Source: Paenibacillus caui (GTDB taxonomy: Bacteria; Bacillota; Bacilli; Paenibacillales; Paenibacillaceae). From it: 64,000 nt of DNA. Location: the NCBI RefSeq assembly GCF_019904135.1, contig NZ_JAIOGQ010000023.1:1-64000 (forward strand), in the 5' to 3' direction. Shown one piece after another: positions 16,912-25,620 of this stretch. The position numbers and the translations under genes were made by a program. Numbering within the stretch: position 1 is the stretch's first letter; each line of letters starts with the position of its first letter. The notes beneath the pieces were generated by a model, which saw only the letters and a program-made list of their open reading frames with translations, was not told the origin of the DNA and searched no databases.

Positions 16912-19581
16912 ATGGACAAATTGATCTTGATTGACGGAAACAGCATTATATACAGGGCGTTCTTCGCCATGCCGCCGCTGTCCAATTCCAGCGGACAGCA
17001 CACCAATGCGGTGTATGGGTTTACGAATATGCTGCTGCGGCTGATCCAGGAGCAGCAGCCGAGCCATATTCTGGTTGCCTTCGATGCCGGCAAGCAGACC
17101 TTCCGGCATGAAGGCTATAAAGATTACAAGGGCGGGCGGGAGAAGACGCCTCCCGAGCTGTCCGAGCAATTCCCTTTGCTGCGCGAGCTGCTCGACGGAT
17201 TCGGCATTTCCCATTACGAATCCGAAGGGTTCGAAGCGGACGATATTATCGGCGCGGTCAGCAAAAGGGCTGAAGAAGAAGGACGTCAGGTTCTGGTGGT
17301 AACTGGCGACAAGGACATGCTCCAGCTTGTATCGGACCATGTCCGTGTGGTGCTTACCCGCAAGGGCGTTACCGAGTTGGAGCCGTACGGTTATGCGGAA
17401 ATTATGGAGCGGTACGGCCTGAAGCCGGAGCAGATCATGGACCTGAAAGGGCTGATGGGCGATGCGTCTGACAACATACCGGGGGTGCCCGGCATCGGCG
17501 AGAAAACGGCGCTCAAGCTGCTCCATCAGTTTGGCAGCGTGGAAGAGGTACTGGCCAAAACCGATGAATTAAAGGGCAAGATGAAGGAAAATCTGGTGAA
17601 CCATGCGGAAGATGCGAGAATGAGCAAGCGTCTCGCCACGATTTACAGGGATATGCCGGTAGAGCGGAATTGGGATGACATGACTTTCGGCGGGCTTGCC
17701 GAGGAGAAAGCGGCTCCTGTCCTCCGCAAGCTCGAATTCAAGTCGCTGCTTGAACGACTTTCTTTCACCGCCGCGGCAACATCGGGACAAGACTCCGAAG
17801 CGCCGGGTGCGCTGCCGGAGGAAGAACTGGACTTCGTGATTTGCAATGAGAACAGTATAGATCGTTTGGCCGAGGCTCTCCCGCAGGTAGAGGTCGTTCA
17901 TATCGAGACGAACGGGGATAACCCGCACCACGCGAAGGTAGTCGGGCTCGTTCTGTCTGCGGGGGACGAGCATTTTGTTGTTCCGTTCGAATTGCTAAAA
18001 TCCGAAAGCGGAGCCAAAGTTGTATCCTGGCTTGGCGATGACAGCGTGCCAAAGAACGGATACGATCTGCATCGGGCCGATCTGGCTCTGCATTGGCACG
18101 GCATTTCGTTCGCAGGCGCCGCATTTGATGTCAGCCTTGCCGCTTATCTGCTCGACCCGACAGGCGGCGATCAAAGCATCAGCGCGCTGGCGGACAAGTA
18201 CGGACTGCCGCCCGTCCCTTCGGATGAAGCCGTGTTTGGCAAAGGGGCCAAATATAAAGTTCCCGAGCAAGAGGTGCTGGGCAAAAATTTGGCCCAGAAG
18301 GCCGCGGCCTTGTCCCGGCTTGTCCTTCTTCAGCGGAAGGAGCTGGAGGAGAATGATATGGGGCGTTTATTCTTCGATCTGGAAATGCCGCTGTCCCGGA
18401 TTTTGGCTGATATGGAGAAGCAGGGCATTTCCGTGCACCGGGAAGATTTGCAGGAGCTCGGCAGCGAATTCCAAGAGCAGATTGACAAGCTGGTTTCCCG
18501 CATCTATGAAATTGCCGGAACCGAATTCAATCTGAACTCGCCTAAGCAGCTTGGCGAGATTCTGTTCGACAAACTGCAGCTGCCGGTGATCAAAAAGACA
18601 AAGACCGGATATTCCACGGATGCGGATGTCCTTGAGAAGCTGGCGCCTTACCACGATATCGTCCAGTATATTCTGGATTACCGCCAGCTCGCGAAGCTCC
18701 AATCCACCTATGTGGAAGGTTTGCTGAAGGAAATCCGCCCGGAGACCGGCAAAGTGCATACCTATTTCCGCCAGACTATTGCGGCTACGGGGCGGCTCAG
18801 CAGCCAGTTCCCGAATTTGCAGAACATTCCGATCCGGCTTGAGGAAGGCCGGAAAATACGCAAGGTGTTTGTGCCGTCCGAGCCTGGATGGCATATCCTG
18901 GCCGCCGACTATTCGCAGATTGAGCTTAGGGTGCTTGCCCATATTTCAGGTGATGAACGTCTGAAGGAAGCCTTTCTGCACGATATGGACATTCATACCA
19001 AAACCGCAAGCGATGTCTTCGGCGTGCCGCAGGATCAGGTGGATTCGAACATGCGCCGCTCGGCTAAAGCCGTCAATTTCGGCATCGTGTACGGCATCAG
19101 CGATTACGGCTTGTCCCAGAATCTGAATATTACCCGCAAAGAGGCGGCATCCTTTATTGAGCAGTATTTTGCGGTATTCCAGGGCGTCCGGAGGTATATG
19201 GACAATATCGTCAAGGAAGCCAAGCGGGATGGCTATGTCACGACTTTGCTGGAACGCCGCAGATATTTGCCGGAGATCAACGCTAGCAATTTTAATCTCC
19301 GTTCGTTCGCGGAACGGACAGCGATGAATACGCCGATTCAGGGTACGGCTGCCGACATTATCAAGCTGGCGATGGTCCGGATGGACGAGGCTCTAAAGGA
19401 GCATCAGCTGAAGAGCCGCATGCTTCTTCAGGTGCATGACGAGCTTGTATTTGAAGTGCCGGAGCAGGAACTGGAGCTGATGAAGAAGCTTGTTCCCGAA
19501 ACGATGGAAAAAGCGCTGGACCTTTCGGTTCCTTTGAAGGCCGAAGTGAGCAGCGGCAGCAACTGGTATGAAGCCAAATAA
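16912..19581 (+). CDS. polA: DNA polymerase I
   Basis: A protein of 889 residues, close to B. subtilis PolA (880). The N-terminal 5' nuclease (1-300) has LIDGNSIIYRAFFA, VAFDAGKQTFRHE and MGDASDNIPGVPGIGEKTA. The middle 3'-5' exonuclease-like domain has lost key acidic residues (the DxE position reads HIE, and the last motif is not recognisable), as is usual in this group, so it is probably non-proofreading. The polymerase motifs are DYSQIELRVLAHIS, RRSAKAVNFGIVYG and QVHDELVFEV. The frame is open further upstream, but the ATG at 16912 after GAGGTG gives the family N-terminus. It heads polA-mutM-coaE, a repair and cofactor set. Confidence 0.96.
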   Translation: MDKLILIDGNSIIYRAFFAMPPLSNSSGQHTNAVYGFTNMLLRLIQEQQPSHILVAFDAGKQTFRHEGYKDYKGGREKTPPELSEQFPLLRELLDGFGISHYESEGFEADDIIGAVSKRAEEEGRQVLVVTGDKDMLQLVSDHVRVVLTRKGVTELEPYGYAEIMERYGLKPEQIMDLKGLMGDASDNIPGVPGIGEKTALKLLHQFGSVEEVLAKTDELKGKMKENLVNHAEDARMSKRLATIYRDMPVERNWDDMTFGGLAEEKAAPVLRKLEFKSLLERLSFTAAATSGQDSEAPGALPEEELDFVICNENSIDRLAEALPQVEVVHIETNGDNPHHAKVVGLVLSAGDEHFVVPFELLKSESGAKVVSWLGDDSVPKNGYDLHRADLALHWHGISFAGAAFDVSLAAYLLDPTGGDQSISALADKYGLPPVPSDEAVFGKGAKYKVPEQEVLGKNLAQKAAALSRLVLLQRKELEENDMGRLFFDLEMPLSRILADMEKQGISVHREDLQELGSEFQEQIDKLVSRIYEIAGTEFNLNSPKQLGEILFDKLQLPVIKKTKTGYSTDADVLEKLAPYHDIVQYILDYRQLAKLQSTYVEGLLKEIRPETGKVHTYFRQTIAATGRLSSQFPNLQNIPIRLEEGRKIRKVFVPSEPGWHILAADYSQIELRVLAHISGDERLKEAFLHDMDIHTKTASDVFGVPQDQVDSNMRRSAKAVNFGIVYGISDYGLSQNLNITRKEAASFIEQYFAVFQGVRRYMDNIVKEAKRDGYVTTLLERRRYLPEINASNFNLRSFAERTAMNTPIQGTAADIIKLAMVRMDEALKEHQLKSRMLLQVHDELVFEVPEQELELMKKLVPETMEKALDLSVPLKAEVSSGSNWYEAK

Positions 19582-19632
19582 AGGCCCACGCCCTGCCTTT
19601 TTCCGGTATAATGAGTTTGAGGTGAAAGAAAA

Positions 19633-20460
19633 ATGCCGGAATTGCCGGAAGTGGAAACTGTACGAAGAACGTTAACGAAGCTGATTACAGGCAAAACGAT
19701 AGAGAAAGTAACCGTCTCGCTGGCGCGAATCATTCAGCGGCCGGACGATGCCCGGCTTTTCAGTCAGGAATTGTCCGGACATACTATTACTGGAGTTGGC
19801 CGCAGAGGAAAGTTCCTGCGGATTGAAATGGACAACCTCGTGCTGGTGTCCCATCTGCGGATGGAAGGACGCTACGGTCTTTACCAAAAGGGGGAGCCGG
19901 TCGAAAAGCATACACATGTTATTTTCCATTTTACAGATGGAACCGAGCTTCGCTATCGCGATGTCCGGCAATTTGGAACGATGCATCTGTTCGCTCCAGG
20001 GGAGGAGTTTGCAAGCAAGCCGCTGCTGAAGCTTGGACTTGAGCCGCTTGACGAAAGCTTCACGCTTCAGGCGTTCAGAAAGGTTCTCGCCGGACGCAAG
20101 ACGAAGATCAAGGTTGCGCTGCTCAATCAGGAATATATCGTAGGGCTTGGCAATATTTATGTAGACGAGGCGTTGTTTCGCGCCGGAATTCATCCGGAGC
20201 GCAAGGCTGAATCTCTGACAGCGGATGAATTCGGGAAGCTATACGAAAGCATCATTGCCACGCTGTCTGAAGCGGTGGAAGCCGGAGGATCGTCAATCAA
20301 ATCATATGTAAATGGACAAGGCGAGATGGGCATGTTCCAGCACCGCCTGCAAATCTACGGCCGCAAGAACGAAGCCTGTGTCCGCTGTGGAAGCGTCATA
20401 GAGAAATCGGTTGTAGGCGGGCGGGGAACCCATTATTGTCCGAAATGCCAGCCGAAATAA
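19633..20460 (+). CDS. mutM: Formamidopyrimidine-DNA glycosylase
   Basis: A protein of 275 residues that removes oxidised purines such as 8-oxoguanine and nicks the abasic site. The N-terminus PELPEVETVRR supplies the catalytic Pro2 and Glu3. The helix-two-turn-helix with IKVALLNQEYIVGLGNIYVD is near 155-175. The C-terminal zinc finger has four cysteines (CVRCG...YCPKC). It lies 51 bp after polA, so replication repair synthesis and lesion removal are expressed together. Confidence 0.96.
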   Translation: MPELPEVETVRRTLTKLITGKTIEKVTVSLARIIQRPDDARLFSQELSGHTITGVGRRGKFLRIEMDNLVLVSHLRMEGRYGLYQKGEPVEKHTHVIFHFTDGTELRYRDVRQFGTMHLFAPGEEFASKPLLKLGLEPLDESFTLQAFRKVLAGRKTKIKVALLNQEYIVGLGNIYVDEALFRAGIHPERKAESLTADEFGKLYESIIATLSEAVEAGGSSIKSYVNGQGEMGMFQHRLQIYGRKNEACVRCGSVIEKSVVGGRGTHYCPKCQPK

Positions 20461-20480
20461 GAAGCTAATGCATTAACGGG

Positions 20481-21086
20481 GTGACTCTATTGAACATCGG
20501 CCTGACGGGCGGAATAGCCACTGGAAAAAGCACCGTGTCCCGAATGCTGACAAGCCGGGGGGCACTGTTGATTGACGCCGATATCCTTGCCCGCGAAGTT
20601 ATGGAACCCGGGCATCCGGTATTGGCGGCTGTAGTAGAACGTTTTGGAAAGCAAATGCTGTTGCCGGACGGAACGCTGAGCCGCAAAAAGCTCGGTGAGC
20701 ATGTGTTTGCCCATCCTGGGGAACGGCAGGCGCTTAATGAAATTACGCATCCGGCCATCCGAACGGAAATACGGCGGAGAATGGCCGAATATGAAGAGCG
20801 GTACCCGGACCGGCTTGTTGTTGCCGACATTCCGCTTCTCTTTGAATCGGGGCAGCAATCGATGTACGAGCAGATTATGGTCGTGTACGTTCCTAGAGAA
20901 ATCCAGCTTGCAAGATTAATATCCCGCGACGGCCTTGATGCCGTTCAGGCGGAATCTAGGCTAGCCTCTCAAATGGACATCGAGCGAAAAAAGGAGCTGG
21001 CTGATATCGTCATTGACAACAGCCGGGGCATCGCCGAAACGGAGCGTCAAGTTGATGCGTTCTGGACAAGCCGGGGATTATCATGA
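20481..21086 (+). CDS. coaE: Dephospho-CoA kinase
   Basis: A protein of 201 residues, the last step of coenzyme A synthesis. The P-loop GLTGGIATGKST lies at residues 7-18, and IDADILAREV and VVADIPLLFESG follow in the expected order. Start choice is open: GTG at 20481 gives an MTLL... N-terminus, while the in-frame TTG at 20490 is better spaced from GGGGTGA (20478-20484). The stop overlaps the next gene's start (ATGA at 21083). It lies 20 bp after mutM, as in Bacillus. Confidence 0.95.
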   Translation: MTLLNIGLTGGIATGKSTVSRMLTSRGALLIDADILAREVMEPGHPVLAAVVERFGKQMLLPDGTLSRKKLGEHVFAHPGERQALNEITHPAIRTEIRRRMAEYEERYPDRLVVADIPLLFESGQQSMYEQIMVVYVPREIQLARLISRDGLDAVQAESRLASQMDIERKKELADIVIDNSRGIAETERQVDAFWTSRGLS

Positions 21087-21646
21087 AGTGGCTGCGCAAA
21101 AAAAGAGTGCTACTGCTGCTGTTTTTTGGCTTTACGCTGCTTCTGTTCCTGAACAGCCAGTGGCTTGTCCTGTTCTATCCCATTTATTATAAAGATGAAA
21201 TCAGGCATCATGCTGAGAAGAACGAGCTTGATCCGTTCATGGTTGCCGCCATTATCCGGGTCGAAACCAATTATAAACCGAGCAAGCAATCGAAAAAGGG
21301 AGCGCTCGGACTCATGCAGATCATGCCGGATACGGCGAAGTGGGTGCTTGAAACGGCCAAGCTGCCGAATGTTTCGTTTGATCAAATCAATCAGCAGCCC
21401 GAAGCTAATATCGAAATCGGAACCTGGTATTTGAAAAGCCTGTCTGATCAGTTTGACGGGAACATGATTGCCGTGATCGCGGCCTATAATGCAGGACCGA
21501 CAAGGGTAAAGAACTGGTTGAAGGGCGGTACCTGGGATGGAACCGTAGATACGGCGAAAAATATTCCTTTGGGCGAGACCAGACATTATGTACAGCGGGT
21601 AGTTCATTATTACGAGCAGTATACGAGCATCTACAAAGATTTTTAA
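21083..21646 (+). CDS. Lytic transglycosylase (SLT domain), membrane-anchored
   Basis: A protein of 187 residues with an N-terminal membrane anchor (residues 8-27) and an extracellular Slt70-like domain (40-180). The catalytic glutamate lies in AAIIRVETNYKPSKQSKKGA, followed by GLMQIMPDTAKW and the AAYNAGPTRVKNW motif. It cleaves peptidoglycan glycan strands to anhydro-muropeptides. It overlaps coaE by 4 bp (ATGA), so translation is coupled. A similar gene follows coaE in many Paenibacillus relatives, as far as I recall. Confidence 0.9.
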   Translation: MKWLRKKRVLLLLFFGFTLLLFLNSQWLVLFYPIYYKDEIRHHAEKNELDPFMVAAIIRVETNYKPSKQSKKGALGLMQIMPDTAKWVLETAKLPNVSFDQINQQPEANIEIGTWYLKSLSDQFDGNMIAVIAAYNAGPTRVKNWLKGGTWDGTVDTAKNIPLGETRHYVQRVVHYYEQYTSIYKDF

Positions 21647-21650
21647 CCTG

Positions 21651-21696
21651 AAAAAGGAGCATAGAAGAGAACCTTGGAATTCTCTCCCTATGCCCC
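21651..21696 (-). terminator. Terminator of the SASP gene (minus strand)
   Basis: GGAGCATA (21656-21663) pairs with TATGCCCC (21689-21696) with one mismatch, and AGAGAA with TTCTCT inside. On the minus strand it is followed by TTTTT. It sits tail-to-tail with the lytic transglycosylase gene. Confidence 0.75.
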
Positions 21697-21718
21697 TTGG
21701 TTACCTGATCTTGAATGA

Positions 21719-21946
21719 TTATCGAACTTGGCCGAATTGGCCAGCCAGTTGTTGTTCAGCCAGGGTTACAAGACGTTTAGTGATATAACCACCGATCGAA
21801 CCATTTTCGTAAGAAGTCAGGTTACCAGCGTATCCATCTTGAGGAAAAGAAATGCCGAGTTCTTGAGCAATTTCATATTTCATTTGCTCGAGGGCTCCGG
21901 AAGCTTGTTTAACTACCAGATCGTTTGTGCTGTTGTTTTGAGCCAT
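21719..21946 (-). CDS. Small acid-soluble spore protein, alpha/beta type
   Basis: A protein of 75 residues that coats and protects spore DNA. It carries both family signatures: the germination protease site in KYEIAQELG (near residues 23-31) and GSIGGYITKRLV (near 49-60), with the LVVKQA and ALEQMK segments before them. The start follows AAGGAGGTG. An upstream CATAATA with an 18-base spacer to TAATG fits a sigma-G (forespore) promoter. It is convergent with the lytic transglycosylase. Confidence 0.95.
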   Translation of the reverse strand: MAQNNSTNDLVVKQASGALEQMKYEIAQELGISFPQDGYAGNLTSYENGSIGGYITKRLVTLAEQQLAGQFGQVR

Positions 21947-21976
21947 TGCTTTTTCACCTCCTTGGGTTGGTAACTG

Positions 21977-22006
21977 TATTATGTGCTGTTCTTCGAAATC
22001 TCATTA
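21977..22006 (-). promoter_or_regulatory. Sigma-G-like promoter of the SASP gene
   Basis: On the minus strand, TAATG (22002-22006) is one base off the sigma-G -35 consensus GHATR. It is followed after 18 bases by CATAATA (21977-21983), a full match to the -10 consensus CATNHTA. Its position upstream of a spore protein gene supports it. Confidence 0.6.
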
Positions 22007-22105
22007 CGAAAGAGAACGATTTTTGACTGGTATTGTTATCCAACCATGCCAAAGCCCAATCTGAAGATTGATCAGGAATAACGACAAGAAAGGAGTTGTG
22101 AAGCT

Positions 22106-22576
22106 TTGAAGTGCCCGTACTGCGACTACCAGGGGACAAAAGTGCTGGATTCCCGCCCTGCGAATGACAACCGCTCCATTCGGAGAAGGCGGGAGTGCGA
22201 GAAATGCAGCCGCCGGTTCACCACATTTGAAATGGTGGAGGAGACACCCCTTATTGTCATCAAGAAGGACGGAAGCCGCGAGGAATTCAGCCGGGAGAAG
22301 ATGCTTCGCGGATTAATCCGCGCCTGCGAGAAGAGGCCTGTTTCCGTGGAGCAGCTGGAGTCTATAGTGACCAAGGTGGAAAGCTCACTTCGGAATACGG
22401 CAGTAGCCGAGGTTGAAAGCATGAACATCGGAGAGCTTGTCATGGAGCATCTGTACCCGGTGGATGAGGTGGCTTATGTACGTTTTGCCTCCGTTTACCG
22501 TCAGTTCAAAGACATCGATATGTTTATGCGCGAGCTGAAAAGCCTCTTGTCCAAGGATTCCGATGCTGTCGAATAA
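22106..22576 (+). CDS. nrdR: Ribonucleotide reductase repressor NrdR
   Basis: A protein of 156 residues with an N-terminal zinc ribbon (MKCPYC at 3 and 6; CEKC at 31 and 34) and an ATP-cone from about 49 to 139 that reads ATP/dATP levels. It represses ribonucleotide reductase operons by binding NrdR boxes. The start is TTG at 22106, with AAGGAG at 22090-22095 upstream. It is divergent from the SASP gene and followed by its own terminator. Its place near polA-mutM-coaE matches Bacillus order. Confidence 0.95.
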   Translation: MKCPYCDYQGTKVLDSRPANDNRSIRRRRECEKCSRRFTTFEMVEETPLIVIKKDGSREEFSREKMLRGLIRACEKRPVSVEQLESIVTKVESSLRNTAVAEVESMNIGELVMEHLYPVDEVAYVRFASVYRQFKDIDMFMRELKSLLSKDSDAVE

Positions 22577-22592
22577 AAAATGTTTCCCCTGT

Positions 22593-22617
22593 GACCTGGT
22601 TAGCTGCCGGGTCTTTT
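22593..22617 (+). terminator. Terminator of nrdR
   Basis: GACCTGG (22593-22599) pairs with CCGGGTC (22607-22613), followed by TTTTATTTG. Confidence 0.75.
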
Positions 22618-22726
22618 ATTTGTGCAGCATGGCTGATTCAGGACAAAACAAATCTGTACAAACGAATAGGAAATGCAGTACGATGTGGTAGTATGATTCA
22701 GGTGTCCAATGAGGGAGGACAATGAG

Positions 22727-23047
22727 ATGAAAGCAGCGTTACTATTCGTACTTGCCGGCCTGGCTGAAATTGGCGGTGGTTATTTAATATGGCTTTGGCT
22801 TCGCGACAGCAAAAGCTGGGTGTACGGCGCATTTGGTGCAGTACTGCTGATCTCTTATGGCATGATTGCCACGATGCAGTCCTTCTCATCCTTCGGACGC
22901 GTTTATGCGGCTTAAGGCGGCATTTTTAGCGTGCTATCCGTGCTGTGGGGATGGTGGATTGACCGCAAAACTCCGGATGCTTATGATTGGGCCGGAATGG
23001 CGATTTGTCTGATCGGCGCTCTTGTCATGCTGGCACCACGAAGATAA
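22727..23047 (+). pseudogene. YnfA/UPF0060 membrane protein gene interrupted by one stop codon
   Basis: Reading from the ATG at 22727 (after GGGAGGAC) gives a four-helix protein of the UPF0060 family (YnfA-like, related to small multidrug resistance proteins) of 106 codons, the normal family length. The frame is broken only by TAA at 22913-22915, within GRVYAA-stop-GGIFSVLS. Family members have tyrosine there (GRVYAAYGG), so a single TAT or TAC to TAA change explains it. The downstream half keeps the family-like PDAYDWAGMAICLIG segment and ends at 23047. As read it makes only 62 residues and is probably inactive. Confidence 0.85.
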
Positions 23048-23081
23048 GAATTAGGGAAGGAAACAAAAGGGGTGTATGTAA

Positions 23082-23609
23082 ATGCAATTAGGACTAAAAC
23101 GAGATGAAGTAAGATTAGAAGCACATACCGTTGAATGGCAGAAAGCGTTTCATAGGATGAAACAGGATATTCTAAATTCAACCCCTATTCAGGAAAATCG
23201 AATTGAACATATTGGAAGCACAGCTATTAAGGATATGGTTGCCAAACCAATATTGGATTTAGTTGTGGGTCTAGATGATATTGAAAATGTTGATAAGGCT
23301 ATTTTTCAGGGGCTAAAGGAGGCTGGTTTTTTAAGACTTCGGGTTCAACGTCCTAATGAAATCGTGCTTGCCAAGTTTACAGATGAAACCTTCGAAGAAA
23401 AGACCCACTTTATTCATTTAGTTGAGTATAATAAAGAACTCTGGAAAAATTTAATCTTTTTTAGGGATTACTTAAATGCAAACGAAACAGTACGGGACCA
23501 ATACAGTAATCTGAAAAAGAAATTTATAGAAGAAAATAATGGTGGAATTGATGAATATACTGACTATAAGGAACAATTCGTAAGAGAAATTTATGGGAAA
23601 AGAATATAA
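23082..23609 (+). CDS. GrpB-family (UPF0157) protein
   Basis: A protein of 175 residues of the GrpB/UPF0157 family, a nucleotidyltransferase-like fold. The N-terminal motif WQKAF...ENRIEHIGSTAIKDM is followed by KPILDLVVGL near residues 56-65, which supplies the acidic residues of that fold. Function in this family is not established. Its codons are more A/T-rich than the neighbours, and it lies between two broken genes, suggesting later arrival. The start follows AAAAGGGGTG. Confidence 0.85.
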   Translation: MQLGLKRDEVRLEAHTVEWQKAFHRMKQDILNSTPIQENRIEHIGSTAIKDMVAKPILDLVVGLDDIENVDKAIFQGLKEAGFLRLRVQRPNEIVLAKFTDETFEEKTHFIHLVEYNKELWKNLIFFRDYLNANETVRDQYSNLKKKFIEENNGGIDEYTDYKEQFVREIYGKRI

Positions 23610-23650
23610 GTCCATGTCATATGGTCCGAGGCGTTCCCTTGCTCGCTTAG

Positions 23651-23899
23651 GATGCGGAAGAATGGATCTTGTTCCGGCTGCTTGGATCGCTCGGAGCCAC
23701 TACCGTTTCGATGGTTATTATCGCTGAGCCGGCTGTCGCTATTATTCTGGCCGCTTTTTTGCTGCATGAGAAGGTCCAGCCGCTTCAAGCCATTGGAGGC
23801 ATGGTCACACTGGTGGGGATCGGGCTTTTCTTCTGGTTCAAGCAAATGATGATTAAGCGGAGCGCCAAAAAGTTTAAGCTAATTTTCAGGTTATCATAA
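23651..23899 (+). pseudogene. EamA/DMT transporter remnant (C-terminal end)
   Basis: After a TAG at 23648-23650 the frame reads EEWILFRLLGSLGATT and then MVIIAEPAVAIILAAFLLHE, which is the C-terminal two-helix part of an EamA-domain drug/metabolite transporter (AEP...A..LGE region). The first three quarters of the gene are absent, the space being occupied by the GrpB gene. No ribosome site is seen. It is interpreted as a deletion remnant. Confidence 0.75.
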
Positions 23900-24062
23900 G
23901 GTTGCGTTAAGCTGCCCATTGTATATTGAATATACCCTCTTATCGATAGATTGGCTGACGGGGTTTCGCTGGGTGGGGCCGGCGGGATCCTGATCAGTCG
24001 CAAATTTCTTTTGAAACATGTGCAAGGTTGAAAACAGTTCTTCGTCATAGCATATTTGACAC

Positions 24063-24092
24063 GGTCTTCCGCAGCTGAGGGAGGCCTTTTTT
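24063..24092 (+). terminator. Terminator-like hairpin in the gap after the EamA remnant
   Basis: GGTCTTCC (24063-24070) pairs with GGGAGGCC (24079-24086) with G-U pairs, followed by six T. The rest of 23900-24218 shows no gene. Confidence 0.6.
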
Positions 24093-24218
24093 GAATATAT
24101 AAATGAAACTGGACATCATGGGTATCGGTTGAAATCTGAAAGCTCGGGCATCGGCCCACAGCAACAGTTGCCTGTGTGCATATGGTATATTGTATCCCAT
24201 AAAGAGGAGGTAGAAATC

Positions 24219-24323
24219 ATGGGTGAAGTTGCAGGTGTTGGCTTCGGCGGCTGGACATCGACTGGCGCAATTCTCGTATTGTTTATCCTCTTGGTGATCG
24301 TTTCCCGCGCTTGGTTGGTGTAA
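24219..24323 (+). CDS. YjcZ-like tiny membrane protein
   Basis: A protein of 34 residues: a glycine-rich head (MGEVAGVGFGGWTSTG) and one hydrophobic helix (AILVLFILLVIVSRAWLV). It matches the pattern of the YjcZ-type sporulation/tiny transmembrane proteins of Bacillales (glycine-rich start then FILLVIV). The start follows AAGAGGAGG with good spacing. A longer in-frame extension upstream lacks a ribosome site. A strong terminator follows at 24349, so this is a complete one-gene unit. Confidence 0.8.
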   Translation: MGEVAGVGFGGWTSTGAILVLFILLVIVSRAWLV

Positions 24324-24348
24324 TGTAGCTACCAGAGACCCATTTTCC

Positions 24349-24383
24349 AAAGAAAGCTTCGCCGTTAAGGCGGAGCTTTCTTT
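24349..24383 (+). terminator. Terminator of the yjcZ-like gene
   Basis: A 15-bp stem of AAAGAAAGCTTCGCC (24349-24363) with GGCGGAGCTTTCTTT (24369-24383, one G-U), loop GTTAA. Confidence 0.85.
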
Positions 24384-24516
24384 AATCACTAAAAAATAAC
24401 CGTTGCAACAGGGTGTCTAATGAAAAAATGTGATAAAGCTATTGACATAGTATTCCCTCACATGGTATTATCTATCTTGTCGCTGTTAAGTTATCTAGTA
24501 AGCAGCTGCAACATAT

Positions 24517-24601
<85 letters not shown>

Positions 24602-24616
24602 TCTTTATAATCATAC

Positions 24617-24692
24617 GGGGCCATAGCTCAGCTGGGAGAGCGCATCGCTGGCAGCGATGAGGTCAGGGGTTCGATCCCCCTTGGCTCCACCA
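24617..24692 (+). tRNA. tRNA-Ala (anticodon GGC)
   Basis: The acceptor arms GGGGCCA/TGGCTCC, D arm GCTCAGCTGGGAGAGC, anticodon stem CATCG/CGATG with loop CTGGCAG (anticodon GGC), and T arm with GTTCGATCC are all present, and CCA is encoded. It is 15 bp after tRNA-Leu and likely in one transcript. Degraded relatives of this gene lie at 28479, 31501 and 36465. Confidence 0.95.
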
Positions 24693-24703
24693 TACATAAA
24701 CGT

Positions 24704-24730
24704 AAAACTCGCCGCAAGGCGAGTTTTTTT
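24704..24730 (+). terminator. Terminator of the tRNA pair
   Basis: AAAACTCGCC (24704-24713), loop GCAA, GGCGAGTTTT, then further T to 24730. Confidence 0.9.
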
Positions 24731-24757
24731 GCTTTTTGCGGCATTTCATCCATTCGA

Positions 24758-25603
24758 TCATGTAGTGCGAAGTCCAACTTCCCGTTCGCTCCACTCCCAC
24801 AGTTGGGAAGCCAATCTTTTGTCACGAGCCGCTACCGAGGGCTTGGAGATTTTTTGTTTATGAAAGTATTGGCCGGTAACTCTATCCACTTCAGGGCTGG
24901 TGGCCAGGTATATCGCCGTTTGTGCGCCTTTAATTGGACTCGAGACAAACGGCTTCATGATGGCGTGAAACAGCTCCCCCCAGAACCTATTGCTCCGGCT
25001 GATGCCTATGTTGGTGGATACAGGCCCGGGATCGAGACAGTTTGCTGTAACGTTGGAACCTTTTAAGCGCTCGCTTATCTCCAAGGTAAACAGGATGTTT
25101 GCCAGCTTAGACTGTGCGTAACCTTTTACGATCGAATATTTTCGAATGAGATGCGGGTCTTCGAAGTTGATCGACCCCGACTTGTGAGCACTGGAGGAGA
25201 TGGTTACGATTCGCCCCTGTTGAGCGCTGCGAAGGGGTTCTAACAGCAAATTTGTAAGCAGAAAATGACCTAAATGGTTTACGCCCATCATGCTTTCGAA
25301 TCCATCCGTCGTGACCATTCGTTTAACGGCAAGTACCCCGGCGTTATTGATCAGTACATCAAGACTATTAAATGAATTACTAAATTGCGTGGCAAAATTA
25401 CGAATGCTCTCAAGCGAAGCGAGATCAAGTCTTCTTAGTTCAAGGTGAGTGGAACCGCTTTGCTTCCGGGCTTCTTCAAGGGCTTTCTGCCCGCGTTCAG
25501 CGTCTCGGCAAGCCATAACGACGTAAAACCCCCTCTTCGCCATTTCAATCGATGTCACCAATCCCATTCCCGAGTTCGCTCCTGTAACCAGAACCGTTTT
25601 CAA
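24758..25603 (-). CDS. Short-chain dehydrogenase (retinol dehydrogenase-like)
   Basis: An oxidoreductase of 281 residues with the NAD(P) motif TGANSGMG (residues 7-14), the NNAGVLAV segment near residue 90 and the catalytic YAQSKLAN (Tyr-x3-Lys). The long C-terminal part (FHAIMKPFVSSPIKGAQTAI) is typical of the retinol-dehydrogenase/WW-domain oxidoreductase group. The substrate is unknown. It lies 17 bp downstream of a TetR gene on the same strand, probably in one operon repressed by it. It is the first gene beyond tRNA-Ala. Confidence 0.85.
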   Translation of the reverse strand: MKTVLVTGANSGMGLVTSIEMAKRGFYVVMACRDAERGQKALEEARKQSGSTHLELRRLDLASLESIRNFATQFSNSFNSLDVLINNAGVLAVKRMVTTDGFESMMGVNHLGHFLLTNLLLEPLRSAQQGRIVTISSSAHKSGSINFEDPHLIRKYSIVKGYAQSKLANILFTLEISERLKGSNVTANCLDPGPVSTNIGISRSNRFWGELFHAIMKPFVSSPIKGAQTAIYLATSPEVDRVTGQYFHKQKISKPSVAARDKRLASQLWEWSEREVGLRTT

Positions 25604-25620
25604 ATTGGAAACCTCCTGAT

